Source of the DNA: Corallococcus terminator
Lineage (GTDB): Bacteria > Myxococcota > Myxococcia > Myxococcales > Myxococcaceae
Length of the DNA stretch: 37,889 bases
Direction of reading: 5' to 3'
NCBI RefSeq assembly: GCF_003611635.1
Contig: NZ_RAVZ01000050.1
Coordinates: 1 to 37,889, forward strand
A program made the position numbers and the translations under genes. The notes below the pieces were generated by a model. It saw only the letters and a list, made by a program, of their open reading frames with translations, made no database searches and was not told the DNA's origin. Shown here piece after piece: positions 1 through 8,381 of this stretch; position 1 is the stretch's first letter; every line of letters begins with the position of its first letter.

Positions 1-118
1 GCCCAGGGGTCGGCGGCGGACGTTGCGAGGGGCGGGCCGTGCTGTCAAGGCACTCCGCGTGAGCCTGTTGTCACGTTCACTTGCCGGATCCATGCAGGTC
101 TGGTTCATGCTGGGTGGC

Positions 119-1072
119 ATGTCCGCGACCAAGCCCCGCGCCGCATCCATGTACGTCGACCTCGACCGTGAAGCGTGGCGGGAGTTGCGGGCTTCCACTC
201 CCATGACGTTGACGGCGGAGGAGGTGGAGAAGCTGCGGGGCCTGGGCGACCGGTTGGACATCGACGAGGTGGTGGATGTCTATCTGCCGCTGTCGCGCCT
301 CTTGCACCTGCAGGTGGCGTCGGCGCAGTCGCTGTGGGCGGCGCAGCAGGCGTTCCTGGGGTATTCGGGGCGCAAGGTGCCCTTCATCATCGCCATCGCG
401 GGCAGCGTGGCGGTGGGCAAGAGCACCACGGCGCGCATCCTCCAGGCGTTGCTGGCGCGCTGGCCGGATCATCCGCGCGTGGAGCTGGTGACGACGGACG
501 GCTTCCTGTTCCCCAACCGGGTGCTGACCGAGCGGGGCATCATGAACCGCAAGGGTTTCCCGGAGAGCTATGACCGGCGCGGGCTGGTGCGCTTCCTCGC
601 GGAGCTGAAGGCGGGGAAGGAGGAGGTGACGGCGCCGGTGTATTCGCACCTCGTCTACGACATCGTTCCGGAGGAGGCGCGGACCATCCGTCAGCCGGAC
701 ATCCTCATCCTGGAGGGGCTCAACGTCCTGCAGACAGGGTTGGTGGAAGGGGGGCAGTTGCCGCAGACGTTCCTGTCGGACTTCTTCGACTTCTCCATCT
801 ACGTGGACGCGCCGGAGACGGACATCCGGCACTGGTACGTGGAGCGCTTCCTGCACCTGTGGGAGACGGCGTTCCACGACGAGCGCTCGTTCTTCCGGCG
901 CTTCACGGAGCTGACGCGGGAGCAGGCGGTGGCGCGGGCGGCGTCGGTGTGGGCGGAGATCAACGGGCCGAACCTGGCGCAGAACATCGCGCCCACGCGT
1001 TCGCGCGCGCGGCTCATCCTGGTGAAGGGCAACGACCACAAGGTCCGCCGCGTGCGCATGCGCAAGCTGTAG
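119..1072 (+). CDS. coaA: Type I pantothenate kinase
   Basis: Phosphorylates pantothenate with ATP, the first and usually rate-setting step of coenzyme A synthesis in the cytoplasm. The 317-residue product follows E. coli CoaA (316 aa) along its whole length: an N-terminal YLPLSRLL segment, the P-loop GSVAVGKS at residues 95-102, then [14 protein letters not shown], the PVYSHLVYD stretch, ILEGLNVLQ, and the C-terminal NLxQNIxPTRxRA region. I chose the ATG at 119 because it matches the family N-terminus. In-frame starts further upstream (TTG at 23, ATG at 92 and 107) would add residues that look unlike the family. The ribosome site before 119 (GGGTGG) is only moderate. The cysteine synthase starts six bases after the stop, so the two are probably co-transcribed. 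In E. coli this enzyme is feedback-inhibited by CoA; whether that holds here cannot be read directly. Confidence 0.96.
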   Translation: MSATKPRAASMYVDLDREAWRELRASTPMTLTAEEVEKLRGLGDRLDIDEVVDVYLPLSRLLHLQVASAQSLWAAQQAFLGYSGRKVPFIIAIAGSVAVGKSTTARILQALLARWPDHPRVELVTTDGFLFPNRVLTERGIMNRKGFPESYDRRGLVRFLAELKAGKEEVTAPVYSHLVYDIVPEEARTIRQPDILILEGLNVLQTGLVEGGQLPQTFLSDFFDFSIYVDAPETDIRHWYVERFLHLWETAFHDERSFFRRFTELTREQAVARAASVWAEINGPNLAQNIAPTRSRARLILVKGNDHKVRRVRMRKL

Positions 1073-1078
1073 GCGGCA

Positions 1079-2086
1079 ATGGGAAACACAGACATGGCTC
1101 CACGATTGGGTTCGCTCTGGGACGCGGTGGGCAACACGCCGCTGTTGCGCATCGGTTCACTCAGCCGCCGGACGGGTTGTGACATCGTCGCCAAGGCGGA
1201 GTTCATGAACCCCGGCGGCAGCATCAAGGACCGGGCCGCGAAGGGGATGATCCAGCGCGCGGAGGCGTCCGGGCAGTTGAAGCCCGGGGGCACGATTGTC
1301 GAAGGCACCGCGGGCAACACCGGCATCGGCCTGGGGTTGTTGGGGCGCGAGCGGGGCTACCGCGTGGTGGTGACGATGCCGGACAACCAGGCGCGGGAGA
1401 AGTACGAGCTGCTGGAGGCGATGGGGGTGGAGGTGCGGCGCGTGCCGGCGGTGCCCTTCTCCAATCCGTCCCACTTCTTCCATCAGGCGCGCGTGCTGGC
1501 GGAGGAGCACGGCTGGGCGTGGATGAACCAGTTCGAGAACACGGCCAACGGCGACTACCACTACGAGACGACGGGCCCTGAAATCTGGGAGCAGGCGGAG
1601 GGCAAGGTGGACGTGCTGGTGGCATCGGTGGGCAGCGGCGGGACGTTGTCCGGGACGAGCCGCTACCTGAAGGAGAAGAACCCGGCGCTGCGCGTGGTGT
1701 TGGTGGATCCGCCGGGGTCGGGGCTCTACAGCCAGGTGCGCACGGGGAAGCTGGAGACGACGGGGAGCTCCATCACGGAAGGCATCGGCATCATGCGGCT
1801 GACGGAGAACTTCCGTCAGGCGCGCGTGGATGAGGCGATGCGCCTGGAGGACCAGGACATGTTGGAGATGCTGTACCACCTGGCGCGGGAGGACGCGCTG
1901 GTGGTGGGCACCTCCGCGGCCATCAACGTGCGTGCCGCCTGGGAGGTGGCCCGGCAGCACGCGGGGCAGGGGCTGCGCATCGTCACGTTCCTGTGTGACC
2001 ACGGCAGCCGCTACGCGTCGAAGGTGTTCAACCCGGAGTTCCTGGCGTCCAAGCAGCTCACGGTGAAGCCGCTGCCGGTGGGGTGA
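1079..2086 (+). CDS. cysK: Cysteine synthase, PLP-dependent (CysK-like)
   Basis: A fold-type II PLP enzyme that by family makes L-cysteine from O-acetylserine and sulfide. Visible landmarks are the opening GNTPLLRI, the Schiff-base lysine in PGGSIKDRA (K50), the substrate loop EGTAGNTGIGL, the phosphate-binding GSGGTLSG loop and the SSITEGIGI segment. The TAGNTG form of the loop and the ETTGPEIWEQ and FENTAN segments place it in the CysK subgroup that resembles fungal and Pseudomonas enzymes, rather than the classical enteric CysK with TSGNTG. Length (335 aa) fits. No C-terminal CBS domains are present, so cystathionine beta-synthase with CBS regulation is unlikely, although the bare catalytic core could use other thiol acceptors. 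The gene sits six bases behind coaA and ends 23 bases before the convergent nuclease-like gene. Confidence 0.9.
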   Translation: MGNTDMAPRLGSLWDAVGNTPLLRIGSLSRRTGCDIVAKAEFMNPGGSIKDRAAKGMIQRAEASGQLKPGGTIVEGTAGNTGIGLGLLGRERGYRVVVTMPDNQAREKYELLEAMGVEVRRVPAVPFSNPSHFFHQARVLAEEHGWAWMNQFENTANGDYHYETTGPEIWEQAEGKVDVLVASVGSGGTLSGTSRYLKEKNPALRVVLVDPPGSGLYSQVRTGKLETTGSSITEGIGIMRLTENFRQARVDEAMRLEDQDMLEMLYHLAREDALVVGTSAAINVRAAWEVARQHAGQGLRIVTFLCDHGSRYASKVFNPEFLASKQLTVKPLPVG

Positions 2087-2099
2087 TGCTCCGGGGGCG

Positions 2100-2129
2100 A
2101 GGTTGTCTTCTACAGGCTGGAGACAACCT
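2100..2129. terminator. Possible bidirectional terminator hairpin between convergent genes
   Basis: A perfect 9-bp inverted repeat (AGGTTGTCT at 2100-2108, AGACAACCT at 2121-2129, 12-base loop) lies just after the cysteine synthase stop and overlaps the last codons and stop of the opposing nuclease-like gene. No long T-tract follows on either strand, so intrinsic termination is plausible but unproven. Confidence 0.4.
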
Positions 2130-3393
2130 TGAGTGGCGGCTTGGGCTCCGCGGGTTCTGCACTGACCTCATCCTTGCCCGTGAGGGACAGCTCCAGGCTG
2201 CGCGCAATCAGCGCCTTGAGCGCCCACACCTGGGGAATCGTCTCGATGTAGACCCGACTCAGGCCGAATGCAGCGGGGGCTGCCTCGACCTCGAACCCCG
2301 TGGCGAGGGCCTTGGCTTCTTCGACCGGCACCCATGTGGCGATGCTCTTGCGCTTGCCATTGCCGAAGAACCTCACGAACCACTTCGTGGGCTTCTTGAA
2401 GGACACGTTGAAGTAGCTCGAGGTGTCCCGGTAGAGGATGTCCTCCGCCGAATGGCCGTTCTTGCCGCAGATGTCCCGGACGACGTTGAAGAAGGCCAGC
2501 TCCTCCTCGGTGGTGTCGATGGTGGCTCGCGCCTTCTCATCGCCCGGGAGACGAGGTTCCGTGTCGAACGGCCTCGCGCTGTCCGCCTTCACGACGTTGG
2601 GGGCATCCAACGCAACCGACGGCTCCGTGCCTTCGTTCAGACGCTGGATGCGCTCCTTCAGCTTGTTGAGGAAGTCATCGCCCATCACCCGGAGGAGGGT
2701 GGGTTCGATGGCCTCCTTGGCGACTTCTCCAAGGCGTTCCATCACCGCGGTCGTCCGCTTTCCCTTGTAGATGTCTTCGGTGAGCCACTTGAGGAAGCCT
2801 TCGTTCTCGCCGGGCGCCTTCAGGACGGCTGAGAGCTTGTCGATCATGCTCTGGCGATAGCGGCTGTTCTCCGCGTCGGTGATCAACGTCGTTGCGTTGA
2901 ATGACTCACGGCTGAACTTGGACAGGAACTTCGCGACCTTGGCCCAGTCAGACTTCGTGTCCTCCAAGGAGAACGTGAAGAAGGGCTCCGGGTCCATGAC
3001 GTTGGGGTTCTCCAGATCTCCGAAGAAGAGATAGTGGCATCCATCCGTGATGATGCCGAAGTGGAGTTCCGGGAGCTGGGACAGGTATCGCGCCAATTGC
3101 TGGGCGCGCGACTTGAGGTCCGTGCCCAGGGGTTTGGTCTCGATGACGATGAGGGGCTTCGCGCCGGTCTGGTCGAAGATGGCGAAGTCCATGCGGTCTG
3201 GGAGTTTCTTCCCATCGCCCTGGACGAAGTCGGCCGCGTACTCCAGGCGGACCTCACGTGGAAAACCGGGGTCATAGCCAAGCAGCCTGATGAAGGGGAC
3301 TACCAGCGCGAGCTTGGCGGTCTCCTCATTGGTGATGAAGGCCTTGGACTCCTGATAGCGCTTGACCAGCTCCAGCAATTGATTCGCGTCCAC
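2110..3393 (-). CDS. Restriction-type PD-(D/E)XK nuclease-fold protein (HsdR N-terminal-like)
   Basis: A 427-residue protein whose first 150 residues resemble the N-terminal nuclease domain of type I restriction R subunits (HSDR_N family). A helix containing FITNEETAK precedes the core RMDFAIF (D69) and VIETKPLG (E85-x-K87), which together give the D-x(15)-E-x-K active-site signature. The remainder has no helicase motifs and is not recognised; the C-terminal 110 residues are a second compact domain rich in aromatic residues. I start it at the GTG at 3391-3393 because AGGGGG stands six bases before it; the longer frame reading upstream has no ribosome site. No methyltransferase or specificity subunit is adjacent, so a complete restriction-modification system is not present. 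One sampled 60-base line (2881-2940) has 31 G/C, low for this window and suggestive of transfer. DNA cleavage is inferred from fold only. Confidence 0.75.
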   Translation of the reverse strand: MDANQLLELVKRYQESKAFITNEETAKLALVVPFIRLLGYDPGFPREVRLEYAADFVQGDGKKLPDRMDFAIFDQTGAKPLIVIETKPLGTDLKSRAQQLARYLSQLPELHFGIITDGCHYLFFGDLENPNVMDPEPFFTFSLEDTKSDWAKVAKFLSKFSRESFNATTLITDAENSRYRQSMIDKLSAVLKAPGENEGFLKWLTEDIYKGKRTTAVMERLGEVAKEAIEPTLLRVMGDDFLNKLKERIQRLNEGTEPSVALDAPNVVKADSARPFDTEPRLPGDEKARATIDTTEEELAFFNVVRDICGKNGHSAEDILYRDTSSYFNVSFKKPTKWFVRFFGNGKRKSIATWVPVEEAKALATGFEVEAAPAAFGLSRVYIETIPQVWALKALIARSLELSLTGKDEVSAEPAEPKPPLKVVSSL

Positions 3394-3397
3394 GGTA

Positions 3398-3405
3398 TTC
3401 CCCCT
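3398..3405 (-). promoter_or_regulatory. Strong ribosome binding site deciding a GTG start
   Basis: On the minus strand this reads AGGGGGAA. The AGGGGG core lies six bases before the GTG at 3393 and is the reason for preferring that start over the upstream extension of the frame. Confidence 0.65.
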
Positions 3406-3458
3406 GCATTCCGTCGAACTTGAGTCGAGCCAGTGCGGCGAAAAGTCTGGCAACTTTC

Positions 3459-3472
3459 AGTACTACAGTACT
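3459..3472. promoter_or_regulatory. Palindromic element upstream of the nuclease-like gene
   Basis: Two AGTACT hexamers separated by AC form a symmetric 14-bp element 66-79 bases upstream of the GTG start at 3393. The position suits an operator or activator site, and restriction-type genes are often controlled through short symmetric boxes. No adjacent regulator gene is seen, so the role is inference. Confidence 0.35.
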
Positions 3473-3669
3473 TTCGCTCACCCTTGTCCATACCACCTCG
3501 GAGTGAGCCCCGAGCAGGAGGTGGAGTTCCTGCGACTGGCGCGTGAGATTTCCGATGAGCCTCCCCGGTCGGGAACTTTCGGCCGGTATGCCTTTCAGCG
3601 GGTGTCGTTCCTCCAGTGCCGGCGGCGCGGGCTGAAGACACCGCGCCGCTCCATCCCTGGAGTGAGCCC

Positions 3670-5931
3670 ATGCCTGGAAGCAAGAGGTTCCCGATGCGCC
3701 GAGGGTTGAGTGCCGCGTCGCTGGCAGTAATATTGACCGCGGGAGGCTGTGATGACGCCGGGCCCGCGACCGGCCCCGAAGCCCCCGAGGCGCCGCTGGC
3801 GATGAGCCTTGAGGATGCCTTCGTGGTGGTGCCCCGCGCCACGAGCGCCGAGCGCAAGCAGCAGGTGGAGCAGCGGTTGTCCGGCGTGGTGGAGGACGCC
3901 GGCACCCACTTCTACCTGGCCATCAAGCGCAGCGAACTGAACCAGAAGTGGTTCCTGTCCACGTTCTTCAAGCAGCTCCATCCTGGAGGGGTGGCCTATG
4001 GGGCCGCCGTGTCCATGGGCACGCGGGTGGTCAGCTTCAAGGAGCAGAACGGCAGGCTCTTCGTACTGGACGTGGACGACCGCAAGCAGTGGAGCGACCT
4101 GTTCGACCCGCAGGTGCTGATGGAGGCGTATCCGATCGTCACCGACTACGGCCCGTTCAACCGCCTGCGTGGCGCGGACCAGTACGTGCTCGTCGACCCG
4201 TCTGCGGGACTCAACCGCTTCGGTGTGGTGGCGGACGCCATCACCTATTATTCCCCGCGCTTCCAGACGGAGCTGAGCTTCGCGCAGCGCTTCCACGCCA
4301 TCACCGACGGCATCGCGTTCGAGCAGGTCTTCACCGGCTACGCGGAACTGCCTGACGACGCCTCGTGGGAGTTACTGGAGCCCAATCCGTACCGCACCTC
4401 CGGCACGCTCAGCCTCTCCCTGCGCCGGTACAAGGAGGGCGCTGGCTACACGCCCACGCCCATGCCCGCGCAGCCCCACTACTTTCCCGGCGAGCCGAGC
4501 TTCATCAAGAACACTGGAGGCTGGACGGACGCGCCGGCGATGAAATGGAACATCCACCCCGGGATGAAACCCATTTCCTGGGTCATCACCCCCAGCGTGC
4601 TCAAGGTGCAGAACGATCCCCGCTTCCAGGGCTATGACCTGGTGGGCGCGGTGAAGCGCGGCATCGAGAACTGGAACCAGGCGTTTGGCTTCAAGGTCCT
4701 GGAGGCCAAGGTGGGCAACGCGGGGCTGGACTTCGGGGATGACGACAAGAACGTCGTCATCTTCGACACGGATGAGGCGATGTCCTTCGCCTTCGCCGAC
4801 TTCCGCCTCAACCCCAACACCAGCGAAATCCGTGGCGCCGGTGTCTACATGCCAGCCATGTGGCTGGTGAAGGGCGATGAGGTCTACGACAGCGACCCCG
4901 GTGCGTCCGTCGCGGCACGGCCGCCCCTGAGCCTGTCCTGGTCCGGGATGAAGGCGGACACGCTGTGCGACCTGAACGTCCTCCAGCCTTCCGGCGCGCG
5001 GCTCTCCGGCCTGCCTTCCTTCCTGGTGGACGGCGCCCCCCTCACCAAGAAGCAGAAGGTGGAGGCCCTCATCACGCATGTGATGTTGCATGAGATTGGC
5101 CACACCCTGGGCCTGCGCCACAACTTCGCCGGGTCCATCGTCTACGACGGCTCGCCCACGGGCCTGCGCAGCAGCTCGGTGATGGACTACGTCGTGGACG
5201 AGGACGCCATCTACGGCACCACGCCGGGCCCTTACGACGTGCAGGCGGTGCGCTACCTCTACGGGCTGGACTCCCAACTGCCCACCTGGCCGTTCTGCAC
5301 GGACGAAGACCGGTACACGAACCCGCGCTGCGGCGCCGATGACCGCACCCACGACCCGTTCGCGTTCAACCTGTATTTCTTCAACGACTTCGCGCAGTGG
5401 TACTTGAACGCGGAGCCGCTCGCGTCCTACGCCGACAGCCTCTTCAACACTCGCACCAACCGCGTTCTGGGCTTCGTGCGGGTCGGCGAGGCGCAGGAGC
5501 AGGTGGACGCGTACCAGGACATCCTGGCGTCGGTGCGGCCGCCGCTCGTCGTTCCCCCGGACGCTCCCGCGTTCTACGGCGCCCGGGCGGATGAACTCGC
5601 GCGTCGCGTCCTCACGCGGCTCTATTTGGATCCAGCGACGGCACGGGGCACCTTCAGCGCGAACGCGCCCACCACGCCGCAGTTCCTGGCCACGGTGCTG
5701 ACGGACGTGCGCGGCATCCTGCTCAACGTGGATGGCGTGCGCGGTCCCGCGTCCCGCCGCACCATGGTGGACATCCTGAAGCAACACCAGACGCTGCCCG
5801 CCTACTCGGCGCTGCGCGAGGCCCATGGCACGCTCACTGCCCAGCTCCCGTCGCTCACGGGGGATGAACGGTTGCAGACCGAGGACCTGCTGGCACGCAT
5901 CTCCAGTGCCCTTTCGCCGTACTACCACTGA
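3670..5931 (+). CDS. Zinc-dependent metalloprotease, Met-zincin type, probable lipoprotein
   Basis: A 753-residue exported zinc protease. The catalytic site is HEIGHTLGLRHN (first His at residue 474), the HExxHxxGxxH signature of metzincins, followed by the Met-turn SSVMDYVVDED. This matches the DUF5117/DUF4953 Met-zincin group known from Bacteroidetes and myxobacteria. The N-terminus has a basic stretch, a hydrophobic core and LTAGGC, a plausible but imperfect lipobox, so the protein is probably anchored in a membrane by the cysteine and faces outward. Two starts are possible: ATG 3670 (GGAG seven bases before) and ATG 3694 (AGAGG six bases before); the second would give a tidier 19-residue signal. 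Residues 60-300 hold an N-terminal beta-rich domain typical of the family. A role in degrading prey or matrix protein fits the lifestyle but is inference. It is followed by an IS3 remnant. Confidence 0.85.
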   Translation: MPGSKRFPMRRGLSAASLAVILTAGGCDDAGPATGPEAPEAPLAMSLEDAFVVVPRATSAERKQQVEQRLSGVVEDAGTHFYLAIKRSELNQKWFLSTFFKQLHPGGVAYGAAVSMGTRVVSFKEQNGRLFVLDVDDRKQWSDLFDPQVLMEAYPIVTDYGPFNRLRGADQYVLVDPSAGLNRFGVVADAITYYSPRFQTELSFAQRFHAITDGIAFEQVFTGYAELPDDASWELLEPNPYRTSGTLSLSLRRYKEGAGYTPTPMPAQPHYFPGEPSFIKNTGGWTDAPAMKWNIHPGMKPISWVITPSVLKVQNDPRFQGYDLVGAVKRGIENWNQAFGFKVLEAKVGNAGLDFGDDDKNVVIFDTDEAMSFAFADFRLNPNTSEIRGAGVYMPAMWLVKGDEVYDSDPGASVAARPPLSLSWSGMKADTLCDLNVLQPSGARLSGLPSFLVDGAPLTKKQKVEALITHVMLHEIGHTLGLRHNFAGSIVYDGSPTGLRSSSVMDYVVDEDAIYGTTPGPYDVQAVRYLYGLDSQLPTWPFCTDEDRYTNPRCGADDRTHDPFAFNLYFFNDFAQWYLNAEPLASYADSLFNTRTNRVLGFVRVGEAQEQVDAYQDILASVRPPLVVPPDAPAFYGARADELARRVLTRLYLDPATARGTFSANAPTTPQFLATVLTDVRGILLNVDGVRGPASRRTMVDILKQHQTLPAYSALREAHGTLTAQLPSLTGDERLQTEDLLARISSALSPYYH

Positions 5932-6281
5932 CCCGTACCTCCTGGGGCTTTCAGGAAGGGGGCCCGGCGGTGAAGTTGCCCCCGTCAAATCGGACAGCTC
6001 AAGGTTGGGAGTGAGCAGTACGCAACTCGTGGGGTGACTTCATCTTGAGCCTCCGATGCGGGTGGCAGTGGTTGGAGTCGTCGACCCAGGCGGGCAACCG
6101 CGCGATGACGTGGACGGCCGAGTGCAGCGCGTTGACATCCACGTCATCGCGCTTGAAGGTCTTCACGAAGGCCTCCGCCATGCCATTGCTCTGGGGGAGT
6201 ACGAGGGCGTGGTGCACACATCAGGTCCTGAATGGTGAGCGCGGTGGTAGGATGCCTGGCCTCTTCCTTCGCGGAGCTTCG
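5932..6281. other. Intergenic region with IS remnant
   Basis: This 350-base gap holds the decayed IS3 transposase end (5999 to about 6235) on the minus strand. The part from 5932 to 5998 has no gene; GGGGGC/GCCCCC arms here might form a hairpin after the protease gene, and it may include the former IS terminus, but I see no clear terminal inverted repeat or target duplication. The last 40 bases carry the ribosome site of the next gene. Confidence 0.5.
5999..6235 (-). pseudogene. IS3-family transposase remnant (3' end of the DDE integrase)
   Basis: The reading frame from 6217 down to 5999 encodes the last 70 residues of an IS3-family OrfB integrase: QSNGMAEAFVKTFKRDDV carries the third catalytic acid (the E of NGMAEAF), followed by LPAW, HPHRRLKMKSPHELR and a normal stop. 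Upstream the match jumps frame: TTPSYSP is read in a neighbouring frame and joins QSNGMAE only if one base is restored near the G-run at 6193-6197 of the plus strand. A TGA also lies just before the GTG at 6217, and the rest of the transposase is missing. It is therefore a truncated, frameshifted relic rather than a gene. It shows that an insertion sequence once landed between the protease and the NTF2-like gene. Confidence 0.78.
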
Positions 6282-6908
6282 ATGGTGCGCACTCGGCTGG
6301 GTCTCTTGGCGTTGCTGTTCGTCGTGGTGCCCGTGATGGCGGGCGCCCAGGAGCCGGTTGCGGCTCCTGCGGTGGTGGCCTCCGCGGATGAAGCGACGCA
6401 TCAGGCGCTGCGCGCCATCAAGCAGGACATGGAGGATGCGCTCAACAAGCAGGACCTGGAGCGACTGCTGTCGCACCTGCATCCGGACGTCGTGTTCTCC
6501 ACGATGAACAACGATGTTCGCGTGGGCAAGGACTCCATCCGCGCCTACTACGCGCAGATGCTGGGCGGTCCGAACAGCGTCGTGAAGAAGGTGACGGCGA
6601 AGTTCGATGTGGACTCGCTCACCCGGCTGTATGGCAACGCGGGCGTCGCGTATGGCTCGTCGCTGGACCACTACGAACTGAGCGACGGCAGCGACATCGT
6701 CATCAATGGTCGGTGGACCTGCACGCTGGTGAAGGAGGGCGACCGCTGGCTCATCGCCGCGTTCCACTACTCCACCAACGTGTTCGACAACCCCCTGCTC
6801 ACCAAGGTGAAGAACGCCGCGATGGGCTTCGGGGCCCTCGTCGCCGTCGCCGCCCTCGCGGTGGGTTTCTTCCTCGGCCGCCGGGGCCGCCGACCCGCGA
6901 CGGCCTGA
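6282..6908 (+). CDS. Secreted NTF2/SnoaL-like (DUF4440-type) protein with C-terminal membrane anchor
   Basis: A 208-residue exported protein. Residues 1-23 are a signal peptide (basic start, LGLLALLFVVVPVMAGA, probable cut before QE). Residues 40-165 look like an NTF2-fold domain of the SnoaL/DUF4440 kind: a long amphipathic helix with DALNKQDLERLLSHLHPDVVF, then a beta sheet with YGSSLDHYELSDG and GRWTCTLVKEGDRWLIAAFHYS. Residues 175-201 form a transmembrane helix ending in RRGRR, so the domain is likely held in the inner membrane facing the periplasm. The start at 6282 is backed by GGAG five bases upstream and by the signal peptide; earlier in-frame starts run into the IS remnant. Proteins of this fold bind small ligands or act as enzymes; no catalytic set is recognisable, so the function is unknown. 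Confidence 0.75.
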   Translation: MVRTRLGLLALLFVVVPVMAGAQEPVAAPAVVASADEATHQALRAIKQDMEDALNKQDLERLLSHLHPDVVFSTMNNDVRVGKDSIRAYYAQMLGGPNSVVKKVTAKFDVDSLTRLYGNAGVAYGSSLDHYELSDGSDIVINGRWTCTLVKEGDRWLIAAFHYSTNVFDNPLLTKVKNAAMGFGALVAVAALAVGFFLGRRGRRPATA

Positions 6909-6923
6909 GCGGCGTCTCCGGCT

Positions 6924-8240
6924 TCAGCTCGCCACCTGCGCCGGGGCTTCATTGGCGGCCCGTCGCAGGGGCTGCGCCCGGCCGTAGGTGAGCGAGCGCC
7001 ACAGCCATTCGGCCGGACCGAAGCGGAAGTACGCCAGCCACGCGTGGCTCAGGGGAATCTGGAGGGCGAAGACGGCCAGCGCGAGCGCCACGCTGCGGGA
7101 TGGCGGCATCCGGCCCATGAGGCCCAGCCCCCAGCCGTCGTAAAGGCAGAGGCTCACCACGGATTGCAGCAGGTAGTTGGTGAGCGCCATGCGGCCCACC
7201 GGGGCCAGGACCTGCATCACCCGCTTCCACCGCTCGCGCTGGAAGAGCAGGGCGAAGGCGGCCACGTACACCGAAGCCAGCCCCAGGAAGCCCAGCTCCA
7301 GGATGGCCGGCAGGGCGTACATCCAGACGTCCTTCTCTGGATCCAACGTCCCCGCCACTCGCAGGCGCTGCACCACCAGCCAGGTGCCGTTGCCCAGCAC
7401 TCCGAACACCAGACCCCAGAGGATCATCTTGCGATACCAAGCGCGGTATCGCTCCACGTCCTGAAGCAACAGGAGCCGCCCCGCAAGCAGCCCCAGCAGG
7501 AAGCGGCCCAGGATGACGCCCATCCAGACGACCCGCTTGGTCTGCGGCAGCATGTGCGTGAGAAAGCGCGCGTTTGCTTCCTGCGTCGTCCAGAAGGATC
7601 CGCTCGAGAGCCCCTCCAGGAGCTGGGCCTTCATCCGGACATCCAGCGCCTCACGGGCCTTCGCTGCCTGCGTCGCTGCCTCCGCGCCTTGCAATAGGAT
7701 GGGGACGTCGTGCTGGAGCACGGGCACCACCACCGGCACCACCAGCATCAGCACCGCCACCCACGTGAGCACCGTCCGGTCCGAGCGCTGGCGGAAGAGC
7801 AACAGTGCGAAGCCCACCACCGCGTAGCTGGAGAGCACGTCGCCCAGCCAGAGTCCCACCAGGTGCGTGACTCCGATGCCCAGCAACACCCCCAACCGCC
7901 GGGAGTACAGCGGGACGACGGAGGCGCCCCGGGCCTCGGCACGCTGGAGCTGGATGGCGAAACCCAGTCCGAAGAGGAAGGCGAAGAGGGTGACGAACTT
8001 CTGGTTCACGAAGAAGTGGTAGAGCGCGGTGACGACGGCCTCTAACGGAGGCGACGTCAGCGCCTGGGATTGCTCGCGTGGCAGGAGCACGAATCCGCTG
8101 AACCAGGCGAAGCTGTTGGAGACGAAGACGCCGCACAGCGCGAAGCCTCGCAGCACGTCCAGCAGGATCACCCGCTCGGAGCTGTCCACCGGGCGGGCGT
8201 TGGCATCGGTAGACGGCGCGCTTGGAATGGAGTCAGACAT
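6924..8240 (-). CDS. DUF418 family polytopic membrane protein (YeiB-like)
   Basis: A 438-residue inner-membrane protein with roughly ten hydrophobic segments. It begins with ERVILLDVLRGFALCGVFVSN, the N-terminal signature of the YeiB/DUF418 group (distantly related to acyltransferase-3 membrane proteins), and ends with the DUF418 domain proper: GRMALTNYLLQS, a pair of helices, PLSHAWLAYFRFGPAEWLWRSLTYGR. The start at 8240 (MSDSIPS) is chosen because residues upstream in the frame are arginine- and glycine-rich and unlike the family; the ribosome site there is weak. The family is widespread and suspected to be transporters or envelope enzymes; the substrate is unknown. It lies downstream of the PAP2-synthase operon on the same strand after a 141-base gap, so read-through is possible but not evident. 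The 3' end converges on the NTF2-like gene 15 bases away. Confidence 0.85.
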   Translation of the reverse strand: MSDSIPSAPSTDANARPVDSSERVILLDVLRGFALCGVFVSNSFAWFSGFVLLPREQSQALTSPPLEAVVTALYHFFVNQKFVTLFAFLFGLGFAIQLQRAEARGASVVPLYSRRLGVLLGIGVTHLVGLWLGDVLSSYAVVGFALLLFRQRSDRTVLTWVAVLMLVVPVVVPVLQHDVPILLQGAEAATQAAKAREALDVRMKAQLLEGLSSGSFWTTQEANARFLTHMLPQTKRVVWMGVILGRFLLGLLAGRLLLLQDVERYRAWYRKMILWGLVFGVLGNGTWLVVQRLRVAGTLDPEKDVWMYALPAILELGFLGLASVYVAAFALLFQRERWKRVMQVLAPVGRMALTNYLLQSVVSLCLYDGWGLGLMGRMPPSRSVALALAVFALQIPLSHAWLAYFRFGPAEWLWRSLTYGRAQPLRRAANEAPAQVAS

Positions 8241-8381
8241 GGCATGCAGCAGATGCCCGCCGCTTCCTCGCGTCAACGCGTGCGCGCGTCCGTTCCTCGG
8301 AACCGCACCCCGGGTGGATTCACCCGCGCCCCAACGATGCCGGGTGTGAGGCAACGAGCAGGCAGGCTCAATGAACTGGAT

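Noticed and set aside
3503-3709. Short plus-strand frame before the metalloprotease
   Set aside because: No family resemblance and no good ribosome site; it overlaps the protease signal peptide in another frame.
5958-5986. GGGGGC/GCCCCC arms as a terminator for the metalloprotease gene
   Set aside because: Only six pairs across a long loop and no T-tract; too weak to list as a feature of its own.
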